Assembly: GCF_015832195.1 (NCBI RefSeq)
Contig: NC_052026.1
Location: 10,461,619-10,525,618 of the forward strand
DNA: 64,000 bases
Direction: 5' to 3'
Source: Motacilla alba alba
Taxonomy: Eukaryota > Chordata > Aves > Passeriformes > Motacillidae
Below are positions 38,823-49,700 of the stretch, piece by piece (the first letter of the stretch is position 1; each line of letters starts with the position of its first letter). Below the pieces are notes generated by a model. That model was not told where the DNA came from and did no database searches. It saw only the letters and a program-made list of their open reading frames with translations. The position numbers were made by a program, and so were the translations under genes.

Positions 38823-40302
38823 GCAATGGAAATTTCAAACTTTCCTCTGGCATGGAGATTTGCAGTTTCACTCAGCTTATGTGCAATATGCCATTGGCAA
38901 AGCAATTCCACTCTATAGTCAATTGCTCTTGTTGGTTGAACTGAATGCTAATGCAGGAGCTTTTATCTCATTCGGAGCATACTAGTCAGAACTCAGAGAG
39001 CAAGAGGATACTGCCAAAAGGTGTCTTGCACTGACAGCAAAACTTCTGACTTTGGAGTTCATCTCTCCTATTTCCATTCTCATCATAGCTCTGATTTGGG
39101 TAAGGAAAATATAGTTGTTTCCTGTCACTGCCTAGGAATTCCTTAAAAAAAGTTTGTTTGCTGTTTTACTTCTCTTTTTGTAGTGCCTCTTCCCAGAAGG
39201 TACATAATTACTGCAGTGTTTATGTTTTGAATGGTGTTAAAGCGGTAGTTGTGCTTTACTACCTCATGGATTTGCGGAGGGTATTGAAGACTTTTTTTTA
39301 TACTGTATTCCATACACTTATGCAAAAATTGAGTGTATTAATTCAATGTATTGGAAACATTGTTTAGCCAAGATCTTTTTGTTACTGGAGTCTGGACTCA
39401 CAATGAATACCTCTTCAGACTGGACTGGAAATGGGTAGAATGGTGTGGTCATTTGTCATCAGGAGATTGAAAATGATAGGCTTAGATAACCTGAAATTCA
39501 GTATGTGTGGTGATTGCTACATCTCCTTTTGTTAACTGTGATTATTCTGGTGACTGCAAGCAGACTACTTACACTTTTTTTCTTCTTTAAAAAAAAGGTA
39601 AATCTTTTTAGAAGATCCATACTAAACTCATAGGTCCAGTGCTTTGGCTGGTACACATTCTTCAGGCACAGTGTAAGTTGAGCTGATGGGAAAACAGTAA
39701 ATCCAGGAGAAGCATCTCATCTTTGACTGACTTGACCCCAAGCAGGGCATGTTTACTGTGCTCCAGTGGGTGCCATGATACTATGTGAATTTATGTCATT
39801 TAATGTCACTTTCAAGGTTACTATAAAATCTAAATGGAGAAAAAAATGTAGGCACCCTCCCTGGAAAGGCAACGTGTTAGTAATTGTGTGGCAGGAGACT
39901 TACAAGGCTAGATAGTTTTCCATAGCACTCCACATTTTTGCCTTTTATACACAAGGAAATAATTCCTTGAGCCATTGTGCTTAGTCATCTGCTGCGAAGC
40001 TCAGTATCCAAATTCTTCACCGTCCATTGTAATCTAGGGCTCTTCCAGAAAGGAAGAAGCATAAATTGGAATCAGGAGAATCTGGACTGTATTTGTTTCT
40101 ACACTTGCTGATCCTTTGATACTTCAAGCTGCTTTATCAACCATCTTAAGCATTTTCTGAAAGACATCTCAAATCATGCTTTTTTATTTGCGTGGGTCTA
40201 TAGTCATTGTCTATTGAAGATACCAATCGGGTCACAAGTGACAAGTGAAGCAGATTTGTTTGGTTTTTTTTTTTCATAAAACTAGCAGATTTGATATGTT
40301 GG

Positions 40303-40351
40303 CTACTATAGGCCTTGTGGTTACTGTAGGCCTACTATAGGCTTACTGTAG
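40303..40351. repeat. Imperfect tandem duplication
   Basis: CTACTATAGGC occurs at 40303-40313 and 40332-40342. TTACTGTAG occurs at 40321-40329 and 40343-40351. The two-part unit is therefore duplicated, with 7 bp lost between its parts in the second copy. A TAGGCCTA palindrome (40327-40334) spans the join. Confidence 0.7.
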
Positions 40352-41019
40352 TTCCTGATTAGTAAAGGAGTTATCCGTGAAATGTTTTCACTAAGAATGC
40401 CTGTGTCCAAAGGCAAGAGTGGAAGGAAAGCTGGATTTGTGGAGGTTTGGTCAGAGAGACCCATGGTGGTTCCAAGCCAGTAGGACATGGGATAGCTGAC
40501 AATTCAGGAAAAGAGCTGTCCACTAAATAAGCAATGGGAGCAGAAGGAATTGTTTTGCAGGAATTTTTAGTGGGAATTGAAGTTAGGAAACACCACACGT
40601 GTTCTGCTGCAGAGAAGGCTGGAGGTGTGCACAGAAGCAGAAAAGTCAGAGTGTTATGAGAAGGGCTCACAGAGGTCAAACCCTCCATTACAAACTGAAT
40701 AGATTGTAAATAATACACGTAGGTCACAGACATATCTCCTTTTCCAATGATTAATTATGCAAATCTGGTATTCTGTCTCAGGTCAGATCTCTGACCATGT
40801 AGTTTGCTCCTTTTTTTGTGGAAAAATTCTGAGTTTTACCCTCTCCTCCCTTAAAAGAGCTACTAGTAGAGTTTCAGAACTTTCAAGCTTCATTCTTTGC
40901 TAATTTATTTCAAGCAAAGTGCCTTTTATGGGCCCATCTACTATTTTTTGGCAGTAAAACACAAGCAGAACTCAACCAACTTGAACAGGTTGAATACCAC
41001 ATCTGTGCAGAAGATATCA

Positions 41020-41240
41020 GCACACTTATTTATGGCTCAAAGAAACAGAGTCGAAATTAAAGCAGCTATTGCTAGAGAATGGATAAGCGGCCATTATGAA
41101 TTATCCATAATTACAGCGATTTCCTAAACTAATAAACCTGCTAAATCTTTTCTGCAAAGGTTAGTTTACACAGCGCATATAAAATCCGCATGTGCTACGC
41201 ATCAACCACCAGCTGTCTGACAGTGTGTTGCTATTGCACT
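41020..41240. promoter_or_regulatory. Candidate conserved non-coding element
   Basis: The stretch is rich in retained CpGs (GTCGAA, AGCGG, AGCGAT, CAGCGC, TCCGC, TACGC) within AT-rich DNA. It has ATTATG, TAATTAC and CTAATAAA cores and an 8-bp inverted repeat, ATGGATAA (41079-41086) with TTATCCAT (41101-41108). It contains no simple repeats and no splice-site structure. It looks like an enhancer under constraint, judged by eye only. Confidence 0.38.
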
Positions 41241-44200
41241 GAGTGTTCACATAAATTTTATGTTGGTTATATTAACAGTCAGTCCATATCACTACCCACA
41301 GATGCCAGTAGACATAAAAATTGCTCTCCAGTGAGCCTAAATATCCCTAGAAGCTAGTTGTGTCTAATGTTCCATGTAGTATTTGTACGTGAAAGCAGCA
41401 GATTGAAAAGTTATTTACAGATGAATATTTCAATCGAGTTAGTTCATATTGGCCTACTTAGGCTTCTTTGCTGGTTTATTTGTATGCTAAATAATTCACT
41501 AAAGGTTCTTGTTTACTTTCAAAAGTAGTTTCTATGAAATGCAAACAACAGAGCCAACTTTAGGTGCTCTAAAGGCTAAGCAGCCCTGTTTTAAATGCAG
41601 GTCAGAGCTCCAGACAGCATCTTGGAGATGGGCTGTCACTTGCAGTTTTACCCTTTTAGTTGCTGGATCTTTAAAGAATTTACTGGGATTTGATGCTTTA
41701 ATGTAAATATTTTGCAATAATGGGTTGGTTTTTTTTCTTACTCAAGCCTTTTCTATGGACAAATGTGAAGTCCTTGAGGGTCTTCCTGTTAAGAGACAGA
41801 GCTGGCATGTTGTGGGCTAGTTAGATGGATTCTTGACAGTGCACAGGACTAGCAGGTGCAGTAGATATGTGATTCCTCCTGCTGTAGGACATAAATAAAT
41901 TTTCATATGAATGCCTGTGGTCTAATGTTTGCATACCATTTGTTGTATACTTTGATTTCTTGATTAATCAGAGTACTGGACAAATGCAGTCATTGTCTGT
42001 CCCTTTACTGAGATGCAGGAACTTAGCAACACTTCTAACCCAGCACTGTCTACATCACAGTGTTCATCTGTGTACTAACCTTTTTATTTTATACTATTGA
42101 TTTTATCATTTTTACTGTTTGTAGTAGGAGTTGCTTTATTGATATTTACTCAACCCCTCTTTGTGCAAATGCTGTGGAAGACTTTGTTGCAGGTATTGAC
42201 AGACATTTGCTGGTTGCTTCACCAGCATCAGCTTATTTCACCCAAATGGTATTCAGATGCTGTAATTGTTTCTTGCTATTGATTTTAGATTGCATTTATA
42301 ACATGCTTCCAGAGACCATGGCACACATGCTGAGTCTGGCTATAGCTTTAGTTCCACCTTTTCAACAAGAATGTAAATCGTGTGCATTGAAATTGAAACA
42401 CCATAATGTTTTAAGTCTTGATTTGCTTTTCAAAGATCTCTCAAGAAAGATGGAGACCAGGCAGTTCTTGATAGATTGCGGAGGAGTATCTTACTGCTTC
42501 CTAAAGAATTCTGAGCTATTAATGAACATAATTCTAGGGACGATGTACTGTCAATGCTGATCTGTTTTTGTACTGTCCTTGCTCAGGCATAGGTTCACAA
42601 AGACATTTAAGAATGAGTTATTTTGTTGCTTGCATGTCCCACCATTTGTAAATGAGGACTTTTGGGCAAATCATATCTTCAGCAATTACTCTGGATGGGC
42701 GTTGAGTGCAACATGCCTTCTGAAAGAGTTTCTTTAAAGAATGTGGGATTTCACTTGACTTATGCTCAAGTCCCACTCAGTCTTTCCTCAGAAGTCTTTA
42801 TTAATAAGTTGACCTGCCAAAGTGCCAAGGAGACACAGGCCTTTAGTGGCATCCCCCAGGAGATGAAAACCCCAAATATCGATTAAAATAGTTTCACTAG
42901 GAAATACCCAAGGATGATGGAGAAGCTTATGGTTTCACCTAAGAATGTTAACTGGTAAAACATGCATAACGTGTCTAGTGACTTTTATCTATTACATTTT
43001 TAATTTATTTATTAGCCAGACAACTGCAGAGCAGAATGTCAAGTTTAGGTAAAATTTGGAAACTTGACATAACCTTCTAAAAAAACAGAGTAAATGTAGG
43101 TGCTCTAAAGCATAGGAAATTTTCTTCTCTTGTGACTCTAATGTATGAGATGGCTCCTGATTTATTACTCATTTAACTGGTGGTACAATTTGCACAGCAT
43201 GTGCTGTGTTCCCATGCTGGTATAACTTTATGTATCTATAGAAAATCTCTTTGAAGAACTGAATAGTATATTTTAAAATTAATTTGCATACTTGTTTTTG
43301 AAAACTGAGTTGCATTTTAATAAAAGAAGTGTGGTACATTAAATACAGTTAAAAACAGATTCCCTAGGAAGGTTCATGAGGGTTTGTACCAAAAAGTACG
43401 GATTGGTACAATTGAGCAGATCTGAAAATTTCACTTGCATTAAGAAGAATTTAAAAAGGAGCATTTCATAAACATGCAAGAGTGTATGTTTATGTGGAGG
43501 AAAACTTCATTACACGGGGAGTTAGTTTTCCCAAAAGATGAGTTGAACATTGTTGGTATTAAAATACAAAAACCATTTGCCAAGATATCAGCGATCAAAT
43601 GCAGTCCTCATGTGATTGCATCAAATGGAAAACTTGGCCCCACTGTGTTATCTGTGAGTAAAGACAAATCAGCAGCTCTTCTACAGCAGACAGGCAAGGA
43701 AAAAAGCCATTATGAAATATTAGTGAACATGTCATGAGACATCAGTAGTTTGCAGAAGCTGTCCCGTTTGTCAGTGCTGCCCTAGTTGCTTAGAATACAT
43801 GCATTGAAGAAAATATTTCTGTATAATTTTTATATGTGAAAAAGAAACCTGAATTCATTCCAACTCGTCAAGAAACACAAATGTTATGAAAGGAATTAAA
43901 TTGTATGCTTTGTATTTAGATAGCAATGTAAATGTTTTGCAAGTGTACTAAAAATTTGGAATGCAGCATTTTAGTGTGGAGAAACTGTGGCATCTTCAGA
44001 GTGATTCTCAGCTTTCTGCTTCCTGAGAGCTTTTCCTGAATTCAGGGGAGGTTTCTCTGGGCAAGGAGCTCAGGACTGGGCTCCATCATCGTCAGTTAAT
44101 TGGGCAGAAATCTGCAAACGGCAATGTTTGAAAGAAGTGTGTGCATGAAGGCAGACAGGCATCCTGCAACAACTAATTCACCCACACAGCACATCTTTGA

Positions 44201-44810
44201 ACTGTCTAAGGCATAGCTAACTGTTTACATGCTGCCAACAAGAGTAAATAGTCTGAACAGAAGGAAGAGACAGAGTTGCTGTGAATAAAGAAAAAGATTA
44301 CAAGACAGCCCATCTGCTAGAGAGTACCTGTCACCTCCAGTTACAAGCTGGAGGCAGCCCTACCTCCGAGCAACTAGAGAGACCAGTTTATTATTCAAAC
44401 AGGAGAGAGGGAGAAGCTAACTTAGACCTCCACTTTCTGTCTAATACAATGTCAAAATATCAGTTTCAGGGAATTTTGTGGACAGAATAGTGAGGATGAG
44501 TTGAGTCTAAGCACAAACAAAAAAAATGCTAAAAGAACTGCTTCGGCAGAGCTAAATGGCTCTCCTGGCTAATAGCTATGCAGGGGATTGAACACCCTGG
44601 CTCTCAGGTGTAAACAAGAATTCTTCCAAGTAATGTACTAGTGGCAACAAAGAAAAGAATTATATTAGTAGCTAAGGCAATCTTGTTATCCTTAAGAACC
44701 CTGATTATAGTAATTTAAAAAACAATCACCTGGTTGCCATTGTACTGCAAGCCTGGCAAAGGCAATTTTAGAGGGCCTTAAGCCACATAATTTCTAATTT
44801 CCTTTTCTTT
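41241..44810. other. AT-rich non-coding stretch, no gene recognised
   Basis: The 166-codon reading frame at 42060-42560 is the second longest in the window. Its product is cysteine- and leucine-rich and matches no family I know. No acceptor/donor pair makes it a plausible exon, so it is read as chance. Nothing else stands out. Confidence 0.55.
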
Positions 44811-44824
44811 TTGGAATACCTATT

Positions 44825-44870
<46 letters not shown>

Positions 44871-44893
44871 GCAGGGATTGGAATACCTATTGT
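44811..44893. repeat. (TA)18 microsatellite flanked by a 16-bp direct repeat
   Basis: TTGGAATACCTATTGT occurs at 44811-44826 and again at 44878-44893. The intervening 51 bp consist of TA repeats (44828-44863) and a short A-rich end. The arrangement suggests a local duplication followed by TA expansion. A small insertion with target-site duplication is an alternative. Confidence 0.85.
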
Positions 44894-45000
44894 CTTTGGA
44901 AACCTATTCTTGTTGTCTACAGCCAGGTCAAGTTTCCCTCCTTCCGTTATCGTCAAGACCAGGTAGGGTGGTCACGGCAGTTTTCACTACTCTTACAATG

Positions 45001-46276
45001 TGTGAGAAACCAATTTAATTTTTATTTATGCCTCGACACTGTCCAATTTTATTTCTCAAACTGTGGGTTAAGAATCCATTTTCTGACAGCAGGGGGAAAG
45101 TTGCTAGAGGAGCTGTATACCACATGTTGAGAGCTCTGACACATGGCACATGTGGAGGTCAGCTGGCATTGTGTGGTGGGGTGGAGACGGCCAAAATTCC
45201 AGTCTCTAAGCAGGACCCTTTTAGAAAATGGAGGGAAGCTCTGTTTCTGTGGGGATTTTGCCTGACAGCCCACCAGGGGAGAGAAAACTGCCACCGCTGC
45301 GCTGCAGGTGACTCCCCTGAGAGGTGGGGAAACTCCTGCTGCTAGAGGGCAATTCTCCTGACTAGGACACGGTCATCCTTAAGGGATAGGACTATGGGAG
45401 GAGCCTTAGCATATAAAAAGCAATTAAATGAATCATAACTGGGTCCTATCCGGTTTTTGGTTCACTTTTCCATTTGTTCACGCCCTTTTTGCTCCTGTTC
45501 TCACCCTGCCTGCATCCCATCTTCCTGCAGTCCACCTTGCTTTGTCCCTGCTTGCCTTACCTGTCCACGCCTGTTCTCTCTGCCTGCTTCACCTCTCCAC
45601 AAGCCTGCCTACCACTGCCCACAGCAGCCTGCTGCTTCCCTGAAAAACCTCTTCAATCTGTGCCACCTATGGCCTTGAGGACCTCTATCCCAGTGCCAAA
45701 CTGCCTTCTGGCTTAGGCTTAGCTTTAGGCTTGAGAGAGGCAAGGAGCCTACAGGTGCAGGAACACTGGGGCTGGAAGAGGCATGCCACGGCAATCCCAT
45801 CAGCACCCACCATTGCTGCTCTTACATCCTTCTGAACTTCACCACCTGATTTAGTCCGAGGATGTCACCCAGGATTCCCCCATTCCAACTCGGGTTGATG
45901 GGACCACACACTCACAAGACATTCGATTTGGGCACAAGGTTGGCAGAAGGGAATCCCAAAAAATGCAATGGATAGTCTCCCCATGCATGTGTTAGAGAAG
46001 GTGGTGTTGGAATGTCAGACAAAATGCGTGAGAAACCAAGCTCAGAGAAGCGTGGTATGAACCTGAGCACACGCCCTCTCAGTGACTGAGGCAGGGAAGA
46101 AATTGTGCTGCCATGGCTCACAGCACGCACCTTGACCTGCTGGTTGGAAGCTAACAGTGCACCCCAAGATTCTGGTGGTTCTGTCCCTGTCTTTCTTTTC
46201 TCTCTTGGTCTTTCTTTTCCCCTCTCTGCTTAGTTTTCTCTTCCTCTCTAGTAGGGACCACTAAATGGTTGTCAGA
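45001..46276 (+). mobile_element. Possible decayed LTR-type insertion
   Basis: A GC-richer block of about 1.28 kb starts TGTGAGAAACC and is bounded by identical 7-mers, TACAATG, at 44994-45000 and 46277-46283. About 410 bp in, a TATA-like CATATAAAAAG (45410-45420) follows a G/A-rich box, and AATTAAATGAATCATAA-type sequence could be a degraded polyadenylation signal, as in the U3-R layout of an LTR. A C/T-rich stretch follows (45480-45660). No gag, pol or env coding remnant and no primer-binding site is recognised. The 7-mer match could be chance, and the exact end lacks a clean CA. Confidence 0.3.
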
Positions 46277-46479
46277 TACAATGTTTGCCTAATTTGTGCT
46301 TGATTTCATCCAAGAAATCTGTTTTAAAGAATCTCCCCCACGATACAGCAGAATGTTAAAAAGAATCCTCTCCTTATAGCAGAATGGAAAACAATGTTTT
46401 TGTTTCATCTATTGTCCCTTGGGGAATGGACAAATTGGGTGCAGACATGTAGCAGGCCATCTTGACATTGATTTTTGAA
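46277..46479. other. AT-rich non-coding stretch
   Basis: No feature recognised. Confidence 0.5.
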
Positions 46480-46740
46480 GGTTCATTAGATAAATGCTGA
46501 CATCATAGATTGATGTCTCTTTAAAACAGTGCCTGGCACAGAACCATTGGGAGAATCAAAAATATCGACTTATCATGTTTGTGCAGGAGGCCCATGGAGA
46601 TCTCCTGCATTAATGGGTCTATCAATTTAGGTATTCTTTAATTATTCTAATTGTACACCTTGCAGCTGGAAAGTGGCTTTATTAGGACTTCTGACTAGGT
46701 AGTCACACCTTTCAAAGAGAAGAAAGAGCAGTGAATTATC
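46480..46740. promoter_or_regulatory. Candidate conserved non-coding element
   Basis: This stretch has TTTAATTATTCTAATTG homeodomain-type sites near 46637-46653, a CATTAATGGG site and an isolated retained CpG in ATATCGAC, with no simple repeats. It is a low-confidence enhancer candidate from texture only. Confidence 0.22.
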
Positions 46741-49700
46741 TGCTTTGTCATCACATCTTGAATTGTTCAGGGGGTTTTTCAGTTCGTTTCTTTTTCTTTT
46801 TTATGTGCTAATTTGCCTGTGTAATGTGGTGGTGAAAATAAATAGGGATGCAGTGATGAGCCAATGCAGAGGACAAAATGCTATGTGGTAGTTCAGAGAA
46901 ATAGATGCTGGTAAAATAAAGTTGATGGTTTTGTTCGTGTTTAACCCCTCACCCTGGCACCATCAATAGATTGAAGACATCATTTGTATCTGCAAGTGTT
47001 TGTTTAATTAAGACCTCCTAAAAATCTTTGCTATTGATTCATTCCATTATCTTATTGATTAACTGCACTGGATCATGTACTTGCTCTTTAGTGGAAGGCA
47101 ACAGTTTCAGCCTGCTGTCATTTACCCACAGATGTGAACAGTAAGCAATGTTCAGCATCCATGTCTGCCAAAGTGTCTTGTGTTTTAATGAAGTACTGGC
47201 TGCAGTTCCCTGTATTACATGAGAAAAGCCAGTTGTCTCCTGCTGGTGGTGTGACCAAGCATAAAGGTTTTCTTCCAGTTATTCATAAAGCAGCTGCTTA
47301 CCAGGGAATGTTGGAAAGTTGTGCCTTGCATTTGTGTGTTAAAATCTAGAGGTTTGAGTCAGAGCAGCAAATTAACACAGATGACCTGCATATCTCATTT
47401 TCACGGTTTATGGTTTAGTTTTTTCTGTATTGGAAAATAATGTAAACCAGGACTTTTTATAATACAATGTCATATTTGTGCCTTGCAGCTTTACCTTGTG
47501 GCGTTTTCTGTATAACCCACTGTTAATATGTGCATATATGTGATAAAAAGCATCTCACCACTGCCTCTCTGAAGATTTTTCCCAGGAAAATGATTCAGTA
47601 GAAATATTCTGACTGCCCTAGAATTGCACTGTCTGGTTATATTTCTGCAGCTGCATGTGCCCTTCTTTGTCAGCTCTTTGTCTTTGTTTTGTTTTTTTTT
47701 AGAGAAGAATCCTTTTCTTATACCATTGTGACAGCAGTGGGGCTTGTAGTATCTTATTCTACAATTCCAGAAATGAGTTTCTGTGTTGCAAGTGGGAGTC
47801 TGATAACTCCAACCTGGGGACCAGCTGCTACAAGGTCACACAAGTGTAATGACCCCAGCTGCTTGCCCACCCTGGGGTGGGCTGAGTGCTGCTCTCAGAC
47901 CTGCTCATGCCACCTCTCAGATTTTTAGGGAATACCATTAGTGGCAAGAAAAAGGTGGTGACTGACAGTAAAATTATTGGTAAGTCTGAAGCAAGGGAAA
48001 AAAACCCAGCCCAGCATTTTCTCTTTCTGTCCTGACATTTGAGTGACAATCCAGATTGGACCAGGGTAGCAGCCAATATTTCAGTGGAAAATTTTAAGAC
48101 ATTATGCATGCCATATTGAGGTGTTCCATAGGAAATAGGGCATACATTCTTTATTTTCACATGCAGCTCACTCTTGACATTTCCAATATACTATAGGTAC
48201 TGTGGGTGGTCTCCTAGCGAGTGCCAGTGGGTTCTTTGCTGCCCTTGTGAAGGAGGGGCTCAGAAACTCCCACCATGACAAAATAATGACTTTTTCCTCC
48301 CTTTTTGTATAAAGTTAAAACTTCTCTACTTGAGCTCTTTTAAAATTCTAGCTCAATTGAGACTTTTATGTTTAGTTAAGTTTATATATCTACTGGCATG
48401 CTTTGTTAATTTAAGCCAAACCCTCAACTTTACCTTGGCAGAATCACTGATTTTGTTGGGTTCCCTGCACCCTAATAAATGAGCTAGCACCAAAACAACA
48501 TCCAGTGGACAGATGACTGTTCTCATTGCCTTTCAGGATCTTTGATGGCAGGAGTTGGTCCTGACTCAGCCTTTTTCATACCTTACCATGGAAATTTGTA
48601 GTGCCTCACGTTATTTGTAACTGCATAAATGCTAAAATTAAATCACAAAGTACTAGTTCTTTAAGTTGTTGTTCTTTAAGCCATCCCTGAGAAATGGTGT
48701 ACAGCCTTTTTTCTTCTTTTTTTTTTCAGAATCCATTTATGTGCAAATAATAGGCTCTTCTGTTTGCTGTCATAAATAACTGTAATATTTATGATTTAGA
48801 TATGTAATATGTATCATATATGAAAAGTTGCTAGTCAGGTTCTGGAATTGTGCAAGACAGGGTAGAAAGGACTACCTTGTTACAGGAATCATCTGTGTTT
48901 TCCTTCTGGTCCAGAATCATTAATTTTTTTCTGTCTGTTTAACCCAAATGACTGCTTCACTTTGGGGTAGCTGTTGTGGGAGATCCTGGCAATCTCTTAG
49001 GTGGCTGGTAATATCCTAGGAAGCTTTGTCTCAGAGCAGGTTTGTATTTGGTGGGGAATCAGTAGGAACACAAACATTTACCTGACAGGCCCACAAGAGG
49101 CTGAAGGACCAAGGCAGCAGCCTGCAGACACGGGACAGGCAGGACTTGTTCCGTCCTCTGATCAGCCTTTCTCAACTGCACAGCCTTGGCATCTGTGTGA
49201 TATTCTTTCTTTCTGTGCCACGTTTGGCTTGGAGTTTTTGCTTAGCTGAAGTCCGCTCCTTTTCTTAGGTTCTGAGCACTTACTGTGATTAGAGAACACT
49301 CAGCCAGAATGGGCTCTGTCCAGTTCTTACCAATCATTGAAATGATGGGAGAGAAGCTCCCTGTGTCCCTTCTTATTTCATCTGTGGGTGGGCTGATTAG
49401 GCCAACTGTTTGCAGCAAATTCACCTTAGATAATTGTATCCTGGATGGCTTTAAATGAGCTGCAGGAGGTTTTGGTGAAGCACAACTACACCATGTCCAT
49501 CACCTTGTTGCGGGCCCAGATTACTTAGCCAGATCAGAGAAACACACTTTATTCTGGGCACTGTTGGATAAACTGTTCAGAGTATCCTGGCTAGTTCAGG
49601 GATGCTTAGGGAAATGGGATCACATTTTGGATTGGGAGTTAGGCTTTATTCATTTACGTCCACAGAAGTATAGAACTGTACAGTTTCAGTGTTTTTCCAG

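Larger units (their letters stand above)
34351..41019. other. Long AT-rich non-coding stretch, no gene recognised
   Basis: GC-richer patches near 34440-34620 and 36900-37270 hold E-boxes (CACGTG at 34494-34499 and 37213-37218) but no coherent gene. It also contains an A15 run at 38808-38822 and a small tandem duplication at 40303-40351. Short reading frames here show no coding signature I recognise. Confidence 0.55.

Noticed and set aside
42060..42560. 166-codon plus-strand reading frame
   Set aside because: The product is cysteine- and leucine-rich, shows no domain I recognise and has no supporting splice sites or start context. Its length is compatible with chance in AT-rich DNA.
44530..44550. 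U6-like snRNA start (GCTTCGGCAG)
   Set aside because: Only the CTGC-TTCG-GCAG tetraloop hairpin is similar. The rest of U6 and its promoter elements are absent.
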